A stretch of 64,000 nt of DNA from Thiomicrorhabdus aquaedulcis (GCF_004001325.1 NZ_AP018722.1:124001-188000), one strand, 5' to 3'. Numbered from the stretch's first letter, positions 1 to 9,518 are shown. The notes: generated from the sequence alone by a model not told the origin. Program-made: numbers and translations.

Positions 1-2340
1 GATTGATATTAATGTGCTCGCCAACGACACCGACATTGACGGCAACGTCTCAGCGGTTGCCTCGGTGACCCAAGGCACCAACGGGACAGTGGCCATCAAT
101 ACCGATGGCACGGTGAAATACACCCCGAATGCCAACTACAGCGGCAGCGACAGCTTCACCTACACCAATGCCGAAGGCAACACCGCCACGGTGAACGTCA
201 CGGTCAACCCCGTGAACGACCCAACGGTAGTGGTCAATGACGCAGCGACAACAGATGAAGACAACGCGATTGATATTAATGTGCTCGCCAACGACACCGA
301 CATTGACGGCAACGTCTCAGCGGTTGCCTCGGTGACCCAAGGCACCAACGGGACAGTGGCCATCAATACCGATGGCACGGTGAAATACACCCCGAATGCC
401 AACTACAGCGGCAGCGACAGCTTCACCTACACCAATGCCGAAGGCAACACCGCCACGGTGAACGTCACGGTCAACCCCGTGAACGACCCAACGGTAGTGG
501 TCAATGACGCAGCGACAACAGATGAAGACAACGCGATTGATATTAATGTGCTCGCCAACGACACCGACATTGACGGCAACGTCTCAGCGGTTGCCTCGGT
601 GACCCAAGGCACCAACGGGACAGTGGCCATCAATACCGATGGCACGGTGAAATACACCCCGAATGCCAACTACAGCGGCAGCGACAGCTTCACCTACACC
701 AATGCCGAAGGCAACACCGCCACGGTGAACGTCACGGTCAACCCCGTGAACGACCCAACGGTAGTGGTCAATGACGCAGCGACAACAGATGAAGACAACG
801 CGATTGATATTAATGTGCTCGCCAACGACACCGACATTGACGGCAACGTCTCAGCGGTTGCCTCGGTGACCCAAGGCACCAACGGGACAGTGGCCATCAA
901 TACCGATGGCACGGTGAAATACACCCCGAATGCCAACTACAGCGGCAGCGACAGCTTCACCTACACCAATGCCGAAGGCAACACCGCCACGGTGAACGTC
1001 ACGGTCAACCCCGTGAACGACCCAACGGTAGTGGTCAATGACGCAGCGACAACAGATGAAGACAACGCGATTGATATTAATGTGCTCGCCAACGACACCG
1101 ACATTGACGGCAACGTCTCAGCGGTTGCCTCGGTGACCCAAGGCACCAACGGGACAGTGGCCATCAATACCGATGGCACGGTGAAATACACCCCGAATGC
1201 CAACTACAGCGGCAGCGACAGCTTCACCTACACCAATGCCGAAGGCAACACCGCCACGGTGAACGTCACGGTCAACCCCGTGAACGACCCAACGGTAGTG
1301 GTCAATGACGCAGCGACAACAGATGAAGACAACGCGATTGATATTAATGTGCTCGCCAACGACACCGACATTGACGGCAACGTCTCAGCGGTTGCCTCGG
1401 TGACCCAAGGCACCAACGGGACAGTGGCCATCAATACCGATGGCACGGTGAAATACACCCCGAATGCCAACTACAGCGGCAGCGACAGCTTCACCTACAC
1501 CAATGCCGAAGGCAACACCGCCACGGTGAACGTCACGGTCAACCCCGTGAACGACCCAACGGTAGTGGTCAATGACGCAGCGACAACAGATGAAGACAAC
1601 GCGATTGATATTAATGTGCTCGCCAACGACACCGACATTGACGGCAACGTCTCAGCGGTTGCCTCGGTGACCCAAGGCACCAACGGGACAGTGGCCATCA
1701 ATACCGATGGCACGGTGAAATACACCCCGAATGCCAACTACAGCGGCAGCGACAGCTTCACCTACACCAATGCCGAAGGCAACACCGCCACGGTGAACGT
1801 CACGGTCAACCCCGTGAACGACCCAACGGTAGTGGTCAATGACGCAGCGACAACAGATGAAGACAACGCGATTGATATTAATGTGCTCGCCAACGACACC
1901 GACATTGACGGCAACGTCTCAGCGGTTGCCTCGGTGACCCAAGGCACCAACGGGACAGTGGCCATCAATACCGATGGCACGGTGAAATACACCCCGAATG
2001 CCAACTACAGCGGCAGCGACAGCTTCACCTACACCAATGCCGAAGGCAACACCGCCACGGTGAACGTCACGGTCAACCCCGTGAACGACCCAACGGTAGT
2101 GGTCAATGACGCAGCGACAACAGATGAAGACAACGCGATTGATATTAATGTGCTCGCCAACGACACCGACATTGACGGCAACGTCTCAGCGGTTGCCTCG
2201 GTGACCCAAGGCACCAACGGGACAGTGGCCATCAATACCGATGGCACGGTGAAATACACCCCGAATGCCAACTACAGCGGCAGCGACAGCTTCACCTACA
2301 CCAATGCCGAAGGCAACACCGCCACGGTGAATGTGACGGT
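1..2340 (+). repeat. Tandem array of 267-bp repeats
   Basis: A 267-bp unit starts at 1, 268, 535, 802, 1069, 1336, 1603, 1870 and 2137. The first eight appear identical at the DNA level. The ninth diverges by synonymous changes from about 2328 (gtgaatgtgacgg in place of gtgaacgtcacgg). Identity including third codon positions points to recent homogenisation or expansion by recombination. True copy number is uncertain because such arrays collapse in assemblies. Confidence 0.97.
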
Positions 2341-4963
2341 TAATCCAGTGAATGACGCGCCAGAAATCCAAAACAAATCAGTATCAGTTACTGTTTCTGA
2401 AGAGGGATTGTCGGGTGGTATAGCGGATACTTCTGGTGCTTCTGACACTACTAATAACACTGTTTATAGTTCAGCGACTTCTGGTGGCTCTATGGGCTTT
2501 AGCGATGTTGAGGGTGATATGCTTGCCGTAACGGGCGTTTCTTTTACTGGTACAGAGTTAACGTCTGGTGGAGTTGTTGTTAGCTGGAGTGCTTCAGCTT
2601 ATACCGATGGTAGTTATACATTAACCGGATCTGCAGGTGCTTTGGATGTTATTACTGTTAATGTTGATAAAACTGGTAATTATTCGGTTGCTTTGCTAGC
2701 GCCTATTGATCACCCTGATATCACTGCAGAAGATGTTAAAGCGCTTGAATTTGCGGTTACTGTAAGTGATGGTTTTGATTCGTCAACGGCAACCCTTACC
2801 GTTAATGTTGAGGATGATGCGCCTAGCGTGGCTAATTTAGAAGTGTCTGTTGATGATTTGGGTAGCAGTTCGTTTAATGCGAATGTTGTTATTACTATGG
2901 ATTTTTCGACTAGTATGAGTTCATCTGCCTTGGCTGATCAGAAAAAAGCTGTACAAGATTTATTGGCTGAATATAAATCAATCCTTGAATCTACGGGGAA
3001 TAACGGCGATGTTAAAGTTTTGGTGGTCAAGTTCGGTACTACTGCACAAAGTGCAGGTTGGCAAACTATTGAGGAGGCACTTGCCAATGTTGCAGCTGGT
3101 TCACCCTTTAGCGGAACGCAATACACTAATTATGATGATGCGCTTAATGAGTTAATTACAAAGTATTCATCTGCTGGGTCTGTTAGTGCACCAGATGTGA
3201 TCAATACATCGTATTTTTTGACTGACGGTGTGCCAACCACATCAAATTACAATACAGCTACTAATGCTACAACCGAAGAAGATCGAGGGGATGGAATCGG
3301 CACAGGGGCGCATGCAAATAACCCATTTTATGCCGCCGGAACCAATGCCAGCAGTACAACCTATATTGGTACAAACGGTGAGGTGGGGCAAGGTAATTGG
3401 GAGGCGTTTTTACAGGCTAACAAGATCATTTCGTATGCGATTGGCATGGGTGATAATGTTTCAGGAACTTACTTGGCTCCAATTGCATATAACGGTGTTA
3501 CTGGCGAGCAGGAGCATGCTAGTTTGCTGCAACCGGAAGTTGATTTTAATACGCTTAGCAGTATTTTAGTAGCCAATGTTCCGGATGCCACTCCAATTAC
3601 CAGCTCTTTATTGGTTAATAGTGGGTTGAGTGTGGCAAATGGTTTTGGCGCTGACGGAGGTTATTTAAAGTCGTTTACGATTGATGGTAATACTTATAGC
3701 TATAATGGAATCGATGCACCATCGGTGCTTACAGTTACAACGGATTTAGGAGGTACGTTACAAGTAAATATGGTTACGGCCGAGTATACCTACCAACCAA
3801 AAGTAGGTACCTACGCGAATATTGAAAAAGAGTTAGTTGCATTTACAGTCGCCGACCGCGATGGCGACACTGCAACGGCTACATTAACCATTGATTTGTC
3901 GGCACTTAAAGCTGATATGCAGGCCGAACAACCGGTTGTGACACTAAGTATTGGTGTAAAGGAAGCAATTGAAACAACACCAGTTTATACAAGTGGTTCA
4001 AATAAGTTTGATAGTTATGTCGAGACAATTACCTATTCTCTTGGTTTTGATACAAAATCAGTCACAATTGTATTAGAGGGCTATAGAGATAATCGTGATG
4101 ATGCAACGGTTGTCTTGTTAAGAGATAACATAGACATTGCTCAATATGATATAGATAATATTACCAGTGGTAACGATAGTTCAAATTTTAAAGGTGATGT
4201 AACGATTAATTCAACAAGTGATTTTGATGAAATTAAAATTACTAGAGATAACTCATGGGGATCTGGGGCTGATTTTACAGTCAACTCAGTTACCGCTACA
4301 GGGGCAGTTAAAACACATTACGAATATAAGCTTAACATCGGTGCCACATTACAAGATAGTGATAGTGAATCTCTTTCTGCAGCCACGGTATTTGGGTTGC
4401 CAGAAGGTACTTCTATTACAGGAACTGGCGTTATGTCTGGTCCAGATGGTATGTACACGATTGGTTTGCAGACAAACGGTCAGGTGGCCGACGATGTCAA
4501 GATTGTATCGCCCGATAAGCAATTAACCGATGCAGACTTTAAAGACTTGCACGTTGCGGTTACCTCTACTGAAAGTAATGGCGGCGATACCGCTACTACC
4601 GAGGTCAATATATTAGGCGACAGCTTCTTATATGGTACAGACGCTGAAGATGTGTTTGTTATTGACGGTGACGTGGCTAATAATATCATTATTAAAGAGT
4701 TTGACGCTGCAGAGGATACGTTGGATTTAAGCGAAGTCATTGACGACACCGCAACCCCTGAAACATTGGATGAGTACTTACAATTTAGCTACGTAGATGA
4801 CGAAGGCAACGTGTCTGATTTTGCAAATGCCGCCAGCACCGTGCTTAACATTGACTCAAATGGTTCGGCCGCAAACGGCATTATCACCACCGTTTACATT
4901 CAAGACAAAGTGTTAACGGAAACAGAAATCAGTGATTTAAAAAATGATTTTCTAAACGACTAA
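1..4963 (+). CDS. Giant repeat adhesin, type I secreted (3' part)
   Basis: The 5' end lies outside the window; the reading frame is open from base 2. About nine copies of an 89-residue VCBS/cadherin-like repeat (DEDNAIDINVLANDTD...) fill nt 1-2340. After a less repetitive stretch comes a von Willebrand A domain with a MIDAS motif DFSTS (first Asp at nt 2900) and a TDGVP loop. The last ~120 residues (FLYGTDAEDVF... to LKNDFLND) resemble the VCA0849-type C-terminal target domain of type I secretion substrates. This architecture is that of LapA/RTX-type surface adhesins, exported without cleavage of an N-terminal signal and used in attachment and biofilm formation. Secretion genes are not in the window. 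The repeats are GC-richer and use different codons from the unique 3' part. Function as an adhesin is inferred from architecture. Confidence 0.85.
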   Translation, partial: IDINVLANDTDIDGNVSAVASVTQGTNGTVAINTDGTVKYTPNANYSGSDSFTYTNAEGNTATVNVTVNPVNDPTVVVNDAATTDEDNAIDINVLANDTDIDGNVSAVASVTQGTNGTVAINTDGTVKYTPNANYSGSDSFTYTNAEGNTATVNVTVNPVNDPTVVVNDAATTDEDNAIDINVLANDTDIDGNVSAVASVTQGTNGTVAINTDGTVKYTPNANYSGSDSFTYTNAEGNTATVNVTVNPVNDPTVVVNDAATTDEDNAIDINVLANDTDIDGNVSAVASVTQGTNGTVAINTDGTVKYTPNANYSGSDSFTYTNAEGNTATVNVTVNPVNDPTVVVNDAATTDEDNAIDINVLANDTDIDGNVSAVASVTQGTNGTVAINTDGTVKYTPNANYSGSDSFTYTNAEGNTATVNVTVNPVNDPTVVVNDAATTDEDNAIDINVLANDTDIDGNVSAVASVTQGTNGTVAINTDGTVKYTPNANYSGSDSFTYTNAEGNTATVNVTVNPVNDPTVVVNDAATTDEDNAIDINVLANDTDIDGNVSAVASVTQGTNGTVAINTDGTVKYTPNANYSGSDSFTYTNAEGNTATVNVTVNPVNDPTVVVNDAATTDEDNAIDINVLANDTDIDGNVSAVASVTQGTNGTVAINTDGTVKYTPNANYSGSDSFTYTNAEGNTATVNVTVNPVNDPTVVVNDAATTDEDNAIDINVLANDTDIDGNVSAVASVTQGTNGTVAINTDGTVKYTPNANYSGSDSFTYTNAEGNTATVNVTVNPVNDAPEIQNKSVSVTVSEEGLSGGIADTSGASDTTNNTVYSSATSGGSMGFSDVEGDMLAVTGVSFTGTELTSGGVVVSWSASAYTDGSYTLTGSAGALDVITVNVDKTGNYSVALLAPIDHPDITAEDVKALEFAVTVSDGFDSSTATLTVNVEDDAPSVANLEVSVDDLGSSSFNANVVITMDFSTSMSSSALADQKKAVQDLLAEYKSILESTGNNGDVKVLVVKFGTTAQSAGWQTIEEALANVAAGSPFSGTQYTNYDDALNELITKYSSAGSVSAPDVINTSYFLTDGVPTTSNYNTATNATTEEDRGDGIGTGAHANNPFYAAGTNASSTTYIGTNGEVGQGNWEAFLQANKIISYAIGMGDNVSGTYLAPIAYNGVTGEQEHASLLQPEVDFNTLSSILVANVPDATPITSSLLVNSGLSVANGFGADGGYLKSFTIDGNTYSYNGIDAPSVLTVTTDLGGTLQVNMVTAEYTYQPKVGTYANIEKELVAFTVADRDGDTATATLTIDLSALKADMQAEQPVVTLSIGVKEAIETTPVYTSGSNKFDSYVETITYSLGFDTKSVTIVLEGYRDNRDDATVVLLRDNIDIAQYDIDNITSGNDSSNFKGDVTINSTSDFDEIKITRDNSWGSGADFTVNSVTATGAVKTHYEYKLNIGATLQDSDSESLSAATVFGLPEGTSITGTGVMSGPDGMYTIGLQTNGQVADDVKIVSPDKQLTDADFKDLHVAVTSTESNGGDTATTEVNILGDSFLYGTDAEDVFVIDGDVANNIIIKEFDAAEDTLDLSEVIDDTATPETLDEYLQFSYVDDEGNVSDFANAASTVLNIDSNGSAANGIITTVYIQDKVLTETEISDLKNDFLND

Positions 4964-4983
4964 TCTTTAAACCCGTAAATGTA

Positions 4984-5008
4984 AGGGCACTTTTGAGTGC
5001 CCTTTTTT
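4984..5008 (+). terminator. Rho-independent terminator of the adhesin gene
   Basis: Stem GGGCAC/GTGCCC with a TTTTGA loop followed by six T, starting 21 bases after the adhesin stop codon. Confidence 0.9.
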
Positions 5009-5105
5009 ATAAAAGAGTTTTAGAGGTAATTGTGCTAATTTTTTATTCATTACAAATCAAAACTAATAATTAAAACTAACCATCAAAAACGCGAGAGGAT
5101 TGTCC

Positions 5106-6545
5106 ATGTCTAATGCTCTGTTTGAGTTGCTGTCGCAGCAGGCCGATTTAGCGGATATTAAACCGGTGTATAAAGGGTATTTGCCTAATGCGTTTAGGGT
5201 TAAGCAAACGCTAGAAGGTGGCACACGCCGTCAATGTGTGCGGGTGGTGACCGATATTTCTAATACGTATGCCTTAAAGCGTCAAAAGGATTTATTGCAT
5301 TTTTTAAATCAATACAGTGCTTTTTTGCGCTTTAACGAAATTCGTAAAGTGGGCATGGCGTATTTGCAGTTTTTTGATGTCGGCCCCAAGCGTACGTTGG
5401 CCAGTCAGGTGGCTAAAAAGGGTGTGTTGTCGCCCAAGGCGGCCACAAAATGGTTGTTGGACACGCTGGGCAGTCTGCAAAAATTGCATGCTGTGGGGTT
5501 TGTGCATTCGGCCATTCAACCCGAGCATTGTTTGTACGCCAAAAAGCAGAGTTTTTTGGTGGGGCTTGAGCACGCTAAAGTCAGTTTAAGTTCGGTTGAA
5601 GTTGAGCAGATGGGCAAGGGTGTGGCGCATACGGGTGCCGATGCGTTGTATTGCCCGCCCGAACGATTAAACGGTCAGTTTGACGACAAAGGCGATGTGT
5701 ATGCGCTGGGTTGCACGTTGTATTTTGCCTTAACCGGCCAACACGTTTACCGTTTAACATCGCCCAAAAATGCCGCACACTTATGGCACAACGCGTGGAT
5801 GCACACGCACGCCACAGTGCATAAGGCCAAAGGCCTGCCGTCATTTTGGTTTGATTTGGTGGTGTGGATGACTCAAAAAACACCCAGCAACCGACCCGAC
5901 CTGGTGGACATTGAGCGGGCGTTAATAAGTGGCAAAGTGCCAAAAGCGCAACAGCATAAGTTTAATAAGCTGAATGACTTAAATTCCGCTGAAAATATCA
6001 AACCCAAAGCCGCCTTGCAAGCCTTGGCCGACGCGCATTTTTTACGTCCTATGTTTGAAATCGCACAGCGTGCCGAGGCCAACGGCGAATGGGACGTGGC
6101 GTTAAGCCTGTATGAAAATGCCGCCTTTAAGGGTTTTGCACACGCGCAAGCCCGCTTGGGTGAATGGTATGAAACAGGCGAGCCTGGTGACAGCATTAAA
6201 CAAAACTACGCTATGGCGGCTAATTTTTACCAGCAAGCCCTTCAAAAAGGCCACGCTCATGCGGCGTATAAGCTGGCCAACCTGTTTGAACACGGTTTGG
6301 GCATGCCCATAAACATGAGCCACGCGCGTCAGTGGTACAAATTTGCCGCCCTGCGCGGTGACTTAAGTGCTCAAACAGCCTTGGCGAATTTGTATCAACA
6401 AGACACCAAGGTCGCTAAAAGCTTAGAGCAAGCCAAAGCCTGGTTAGCGTTAGCCGAGCATTCGGCGCACGTAAAACAAGCTGAGAAACAAAACCAGAAA
6501 CAAAGCCAGAAACAAAGCCAGCAAAGCGTTAATTTAGTACGTTAA
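5106..6545 (+). CDS. Pseudokinase-like protein with Sel1/TPR repeats
   Basis: About 479 residues. The N-terminal ~270 residues have a Ser/Thr protein-kinase fold: an ALK segment like the VAIK lysine, a catalytic-loop equivalent HSAIQPEH where kinases have HRDLKPEN, and a CPPE...DVYALGCTLY segment matching APE and subdomain IX. The catalytic Asp of HRD is absent, and DFG is replaced by GLEH, so phosphotransfer is unlikely. Residues ~310-450 carry Sel1-like repeats (e.g. AQARLGEWYETG, AAYKLANLFEHGLG), and the tail is a Gln/Lys-rich KQSQKQSQQ stretch. ATG 5106 is chosen over TTG 5100 because GAGAGGA at 5092-5098 is correctly spaced only for the ATG. It lies downstream of the adhesin gene but behind a terminator. 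A scaffold or regulatory role is inference. Confidence 0.75.
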   Translation: MSNALFELLSQQADLADIKPVYKGYLPNAFRVKQTLEGGTRRQCVRVVTDISNTYALKRQKDLLHFLNQYSAFLRFNEIRKVGMAYLQFFDVGPKRTLASQVAKKGVLSPKAATKWLLDTLGSLQKLHAVGFVHSAIQPEHCLYAKKQSFLVGLEHAKVSLSSVEVEQMGKGVAHTGADALYCPPERLNGQFDDKGDVYALGCTLYFALTGQHVYRLTSPKNAAHLWHNAWMHTHATVHKAKGLPSFWFDLVVWMTQKTPSNRPDLVDIERALISGKVPKAQQHKFNKLNDLNSAENIKPKAALQALADAHFLRPMFEIAQRAEANGEWDVALSLYENAAFKGFAHAQARLGEWYETGEPGDSIKQNYAMAANFYQQALQKGHAHAAYKLANLFEHGLGMPINMSHARQWYKFAALRGDLSAQTALANLYQQDTKVAKSLEQAKAWLALAEHSAHVKQAEKQNQKQSQKQSQQSVNLVR

Positions 6546-6565
6546 AAAGTCCAAGGATACGTGGC

Positions 6566-6594
6566 AGATGCCGTGTCGTAGCACGGCATGACGG
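6566..6594. repeat. REP-like hairpin, copy 1
   Basis: A 29-nt element with arms ATGCCGTG/CACGGCAT around a 6-nt loop. The reverse complement of 17139-17167 matches it with one difference. Both copies lie between convergent genes, each near a copy of the ACCAGGCCTGGT palindrome. Confidence 0.75.
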
Positions 6595-6688
6595 GGTTTG
6601 TGTTTTAGGCTTGGTTTAAGCCAGTAAAACCACGCTATTAGAGTGCTTTACGTGCTTGTAATGATGTTTTTTAATGCGGATGTGTTTG

Positions 6689-6700
6689 ACCAGGCCTGGT
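6689..6700. repeat. ACCAGGCCTGGT palindrome, abutting a stop codon
   Basis: Exact copy. The surrounding 22 nt (GTTTGACC...GGTTAAAC) are palindromic except one pair. It sits between convergent genes, and its last base is the first base of the stop triplet of the minus-strand gene ending at 6700. It may act as a bidirectional terminator. Confidence 0.9.
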
Positions 6701-7137
6701 TAAACTGTTTTTCGTGTTTGCTGTAAGTGCTGCAGTTGTTGGGTAAGCCTGGTAAGCCATTGGTGCAACACTGGCATTTTATTAAGGCTTTGCTCCATTA
6801 CTTCGGCCAGTGTATAGGCTTTTAAGGGCAGGTCTGCGGCGGTGCAGGCGGCTTTTATTAGGTACAAAATCTCTTCTTTAGTCCATTGCGGATTGTCCAT
6901 AAAACCAGTTACCTTAGCCAACACGGCGGCTTTTACAATGGCCGGCCACAGCGCGGTGGGTACTTTGTGTTGCGCTAATAAATCACGGTCTGGCTCGTGG
7001 CTTTGTTCTAAAAACAGCAGTTCGTTTAAGGGTGTTAAGGCCAGTAAATGCTCGGCAATGTCGCGGGCGTGCGGTGGCAAAGCCAATAATGCGGCGTTTT
7101 CGTATGGGTGTTGCAGTGAGGCATAAAGGGTGGGCAC
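6700..7137 (-). CDS. Hypothetical protein, 145 aa
   Basis: I do not recognise the family. The protein is soluble-looking and mostly helical by composition, starting MPTLYASLQHPYENAALL, with Leu/Gln-rich C-terminal helices (LTRLTQQLQHLQQ) that could form a short coiled coil. There is no signal peptide, membrane segment or metal motif. It is transcribed towards the pseudokinase gene and away from apt. Codon use resembles the neighbours, and the long open frame makes it a likely real gene. Confidence 0.6.
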   Translation of the reverse strand: MPTLYASLQHPYENAALLALPPHARDIAEHLLALTPLNELLFLEQSHEPDRDLLAQHKVPTALWPAIVKAAVLAKVTGFMDNPQWTKEEILYLIKAACTAADLPLKAYTLAEVMEQSLNKMPVLHQWLTRLTQQLQHLQQTRKTV

Positions 7138-7432
7138 GGTGCGTTAAACTCGTTAAAACAGGTCAATAAAGGGCTTGGTATGATGGTTTACCCAAGGTTT
7201 TTATATATTTTATAGGGTTATACAGGGTTTAATGGCGCATTTAAAAATGATGTTGTTAGAATAAGCATTTATTTTAAGCGTGTAAAGTGTGGCGTGGCTT
7301 AGATTGCGGGTAAAGTGCGTAATAACCGTGGTTATTTGCGCTACTGGCTTTGCGCCAATGCTGGGTTAGCCTACTAAGCTTAGCCTACTAGGCTACTTTT
7401 ACGCTGTTTTTGGTTAAGAGGTTATTTGTTTT
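7138..7432. other. Intergenic region upstream of apt
   Basis: 295 bases between divergent genes. It is AT-rich around 7198-7215 (tttttatatattttatag), which could hold a promoter, but no convincing -35/-10 pair was found. A direct repeat TAGCCTACTA occurs at 7367-7376 and 7381-7390. Nothing else is visible. Confidence 0.5.
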
Positions 7433-7951
7433 ATGTCACAGCATCCTTTGGCGCAGTATTTAGTTTCGGTGGTCGATTTTCCTAAGCCCGGCATTTTATT
7501 TAGCGATATTTCGCCGTTACTAAAAACCCACTTTAAAGAAACAATTGACGCTTTAAGCGACCTGTTTACCCTGCAAGAATGGGACAGTATTGATGCGGTT
7601 TCTGGTATAGAGTCGCGTGGATTTATTTTTGCGGCGGCCTTGGCCTACAAGCACAATAAAGGCTTTATAAAGGTACGAAAACCCGGCAAGTTGCCCAATG
7701 TATGCGCCTCGGTTAACTATGGTTTAGAGTATGGCACCGACACCTTAGAGATGCAAAAAGGCGATGGCAGTCGTATTTTGTTGTTAGACGATTTAATTGC
7801 CACTGGCGGCTCGATGGGCGCGGCCGCACAATTGTGTGAAACCGTGGGATATTCTGTGGCAGGCATGGCCTGCTTAATTGATTTGGCCGCTTTAAACAGT
7901 TTTAGTTACAACGGCATGATCGTACGCTCAGTGATTCAAATTAAAGAGTAA
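7433..7951 (+). CDS. apt: Adenine phosphoribosyltransferase
   Basis: A 172-residue purine-salvage enzyme converting adenine and PRPP to AMP and PPi in the cytoplasm. The PRPP-binding motif is clear (ILLLDDLIATGGS, ~residues 118-130). The N-terminal FPKPGILFSDISPLL and SGIESRGFIF segments are typical of Apt, and length is normal. The stop codon TAA overlaps the palindrome starting at 7951. No operon partner is evident; the following gene is 62 bases away and unrelated. Confidence 0.96.
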   Translation: MSQHPLAQYLVSVVDFPKPGILFSDISPLLKTHFKETIDALSDLFTLQEWDSIDAVSGIESRGFIFAAALAYKHNKGFIKVRKPGKLPNVCASVNYGLEYGTDTLEMQKGDGSRILLLDDLIATGGSMGAAAQLCETVGYSVAGMACLIDLAALNSFSYNGMIVRSVIQIKE

Positions 7952-7962
7952 CCAGGCCTGGT
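7951..7962. repeat. ACCAGGCCTGGT palindrome overlapping apt stop
   Basis: Exact copy; TAACCAGGCCTGGTTA is a perfect 16-nt palindrome whose first three bases are the apt stop codon. Confidence 0.92.
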
Positions 7963-8013
7963 TAACGTGCCCTAGTTTGGTGCTGGCTTTACACTCTTAT
8001 CAATGGATGCAAC

Positions 8014-9393
8014 ATGTTTAAAATCCCTCGTTTAACGCGCAGTATTTTTTTAGATCAGTTTATTTACATGCAAGCCGTGGGCGTGTTTATTGGCTTGTCG
8101 TTTCCACATTTTTTGGTGTGGTACGGCTTTGCGGCCGAACAAGTTTTAAACTGGCATTTTTACATTGTCACCCAAATAGCCGGGCAACTTGTTGGTTTAA
8201 TTAGCTTTTTACTAATCTCAATGGTCATTAGGCCGCACTTAAAACTGCTGTCGCATAAAATGCAAGACATTGCCGACGGCCTGCATAAAAAAAATCTTAT
8301 CGATTATTCGGCTAAATGCAACCAAGACCTTTGCCATATTGATGTGGTGTCCAACGACGAAATTGGCGTAAGCGCGCACGCCTATAATCAACTGCTTAGC
8401 GCCTTAATTGACTCACACGAAACCGAGCGAGTGTACAGCCGATTTTCAAAAGCCATGTCCGAAAACCTAGAAGTATCGGCCTTGGCCGATGAAGCGATTA
8501 GCCTACTGATTGAGTCCACCCACATTGAAGCGGGTGCGGTGTTAATTATGCAAAACGCTCAAATCGAAGTGGTGGCCAGTAAAGGTATTTTGTCGGCTGA
8601 CAGTTTGTCTGACCACGATGCCATTGTTAGAAGCATCAATAAAGGCGAATCAACGCGAATTTTAATGCCTAAAAACGTACAGCTTGACGGAGTGCTTACG
8701 CATTTTCAGCCGTCTGAAGTGTTTATTGAACCCATTGAGTTTAAGGGTGTTCATTTGGGCGCATTGGTGGCGGCAACGGGCGCTAAAATGGCCGATAATC
8801 GCACCGAGCTGGTGTTGCAACTGTTTAGCCGCAGCATTGGTTTGGCGCTTAATAACGCGCTGGTTCACTCTAAGTTTCAAAAGCTTGCCGCCATTGATGG
8901 TCTAACCAATGTGTACAATCGCCGCTTTGGAATGGGACGTTTAAAAGAAGATTTTTCACGCATTTTGCGCGAGCAATCGCCCTTAAGCGTCGCCATGATT
9001 GACATTGACCATTTTAAAAGCGTCAACGACACCTACGGTCATTTAGTGGGCGACAAAGCCATTGTAATGATTGCTAAAATATTAAAAGAAGTACTGCGCG
9101 AAGGCGACATTGTGGTGCGTTACGGTGGCGAAGAGTTTTTAATGATTTTGTACGGCGCGTCGGCCGCATCAGCCACGCCCATTTGTGAACGCATTCGACA
9201 TCAGGTAAAAGACACCGTATTAATGGAAGGGTCACAGCGCATTAATTTAAGTGTGAGCATCGGCGTCTGTTCGTATCCCGAAGTAACCGTAAGCGACGAA
9301 ATGGCATTAATTGACAAAGCCGACCAAGCACTCTATCACGCCAAACAAACCGGCCGCGACAAAGTGGTTGAGTTTGGAAAAATGAACGCTTAG
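8014..9393 (+). CDS. Membrane diguanylate cyclase (HAMP-GAF-GGDEF)
   Basis: 459 residues. There are two N-terminal membrane helices (~20-45 and ~52-75), a HAMP-like linker, a GAF-like domain (~140-290) and a C-terminal GGDEF domain (~295-455). The active site is GGEEF in RYGGEEFLMIL, with the metal-binding DIDHFK segment present. An allosteric I-site RxxD (REGD) lies five residues before GGEEF, so product inhibition is expected. It should make c-di-GMP at the inner membrane; the signal sensed is unknown. Confidence 0.93.
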   Translation: MFKIPRLTRSIFLDQFIYMQAVGVFIGLSFPHFLVWYGFAAEQVLNWHFYIVTQIAGQLVGLISFLLISMVIRPHLKLLSHKMQDIADGLHKKNLIDYSAKCNQDLCHIDVVSNDEIGVSAHAYNQLLSALIDSHETERVYSRFSKAMSENLEVSALADEAISLLIESTHIEAGAVLIMQNAQIEVVASKGILSADSLSDHDAIVRSINKGESTRILMPKNVQLDGVLTHFQPSEVFIEPIEFKGVHLGALVAATGAKMADNRTELVLQLFSRSIGLALNNALVHSKFQKLAAIDGLTNVYNRRFGMGRLKEDFSRILREQSPLSVAMIDIDHFKSVNDTYGHLVGDKAIVMIAKILKEVLREGDIVVRYGGEEFLMILYGASAASATPICERIRHQVKDTVLMEGSQRINLSVSIGVCSYPEVTVSDEMALIDKADQALYHAKQTGRDKVVEFGKMNA

Positions 9394-9423
9394 ACAGCCT
9401 AAAGACAGAGTCTCAAAAGAATG

Positions 9424-9439
9424 TGTTTCACGTGAAACC
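9424..9439. other. parS: parS-like centromere site
   Basis: TGTTTCACGTGAAACC matches the bacterial parS consensus TGTTNCACGTGAAACA at all but the last base, with a perfect 14-bp inverted repeat GTTTCACGTGAAAC. It lies in non-coding sequence between the diguanylate cyclase gene and its terminator. ParB binds such sites, which usually cluster near the replication origin. Binding is inferred from sequence only. Confidence 0.75.
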
Positions 9440-9461
9440 ATTTAAGATAAAAATAATGAGT

Positions 9462-9501
9462 AAAAAAGGGTTTGACCAGGCCTGGTCAGACCCTTTTTTT
9501 T
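9462..9501. terminator. Bidirectional terminator built on the 12-bp palindrome
   Basis: Two 19-nt arms (9462-9480, 9481-9499) pair with one mismatch, are centred on ACCAGGCCTGGT (9475-9486), and are flanked by A-run and T-run. It separates two convergent genes, the cyclase and the pseudouridine synthase. Confidence 0.92.
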
Positions 9502-9518
9502 CACATAAAATTTTTATT

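Noticed and set aside
160-2271. Eight identical 80-codon open frames on the minus strand of the adhesin repeats
   Set aside because: They are shadows of the 267-bp repeat; the plus frame has all domain evidence.
1-2340. Possible CRISPR array
   Set aside because: The repeats are 267 bp, contiguous and coding, with no spacers.
7138-7432. tRNA or small RNA gene upstream of apt
   Set aside because: No cloverleaf or stable hairpin with terminator could be found.
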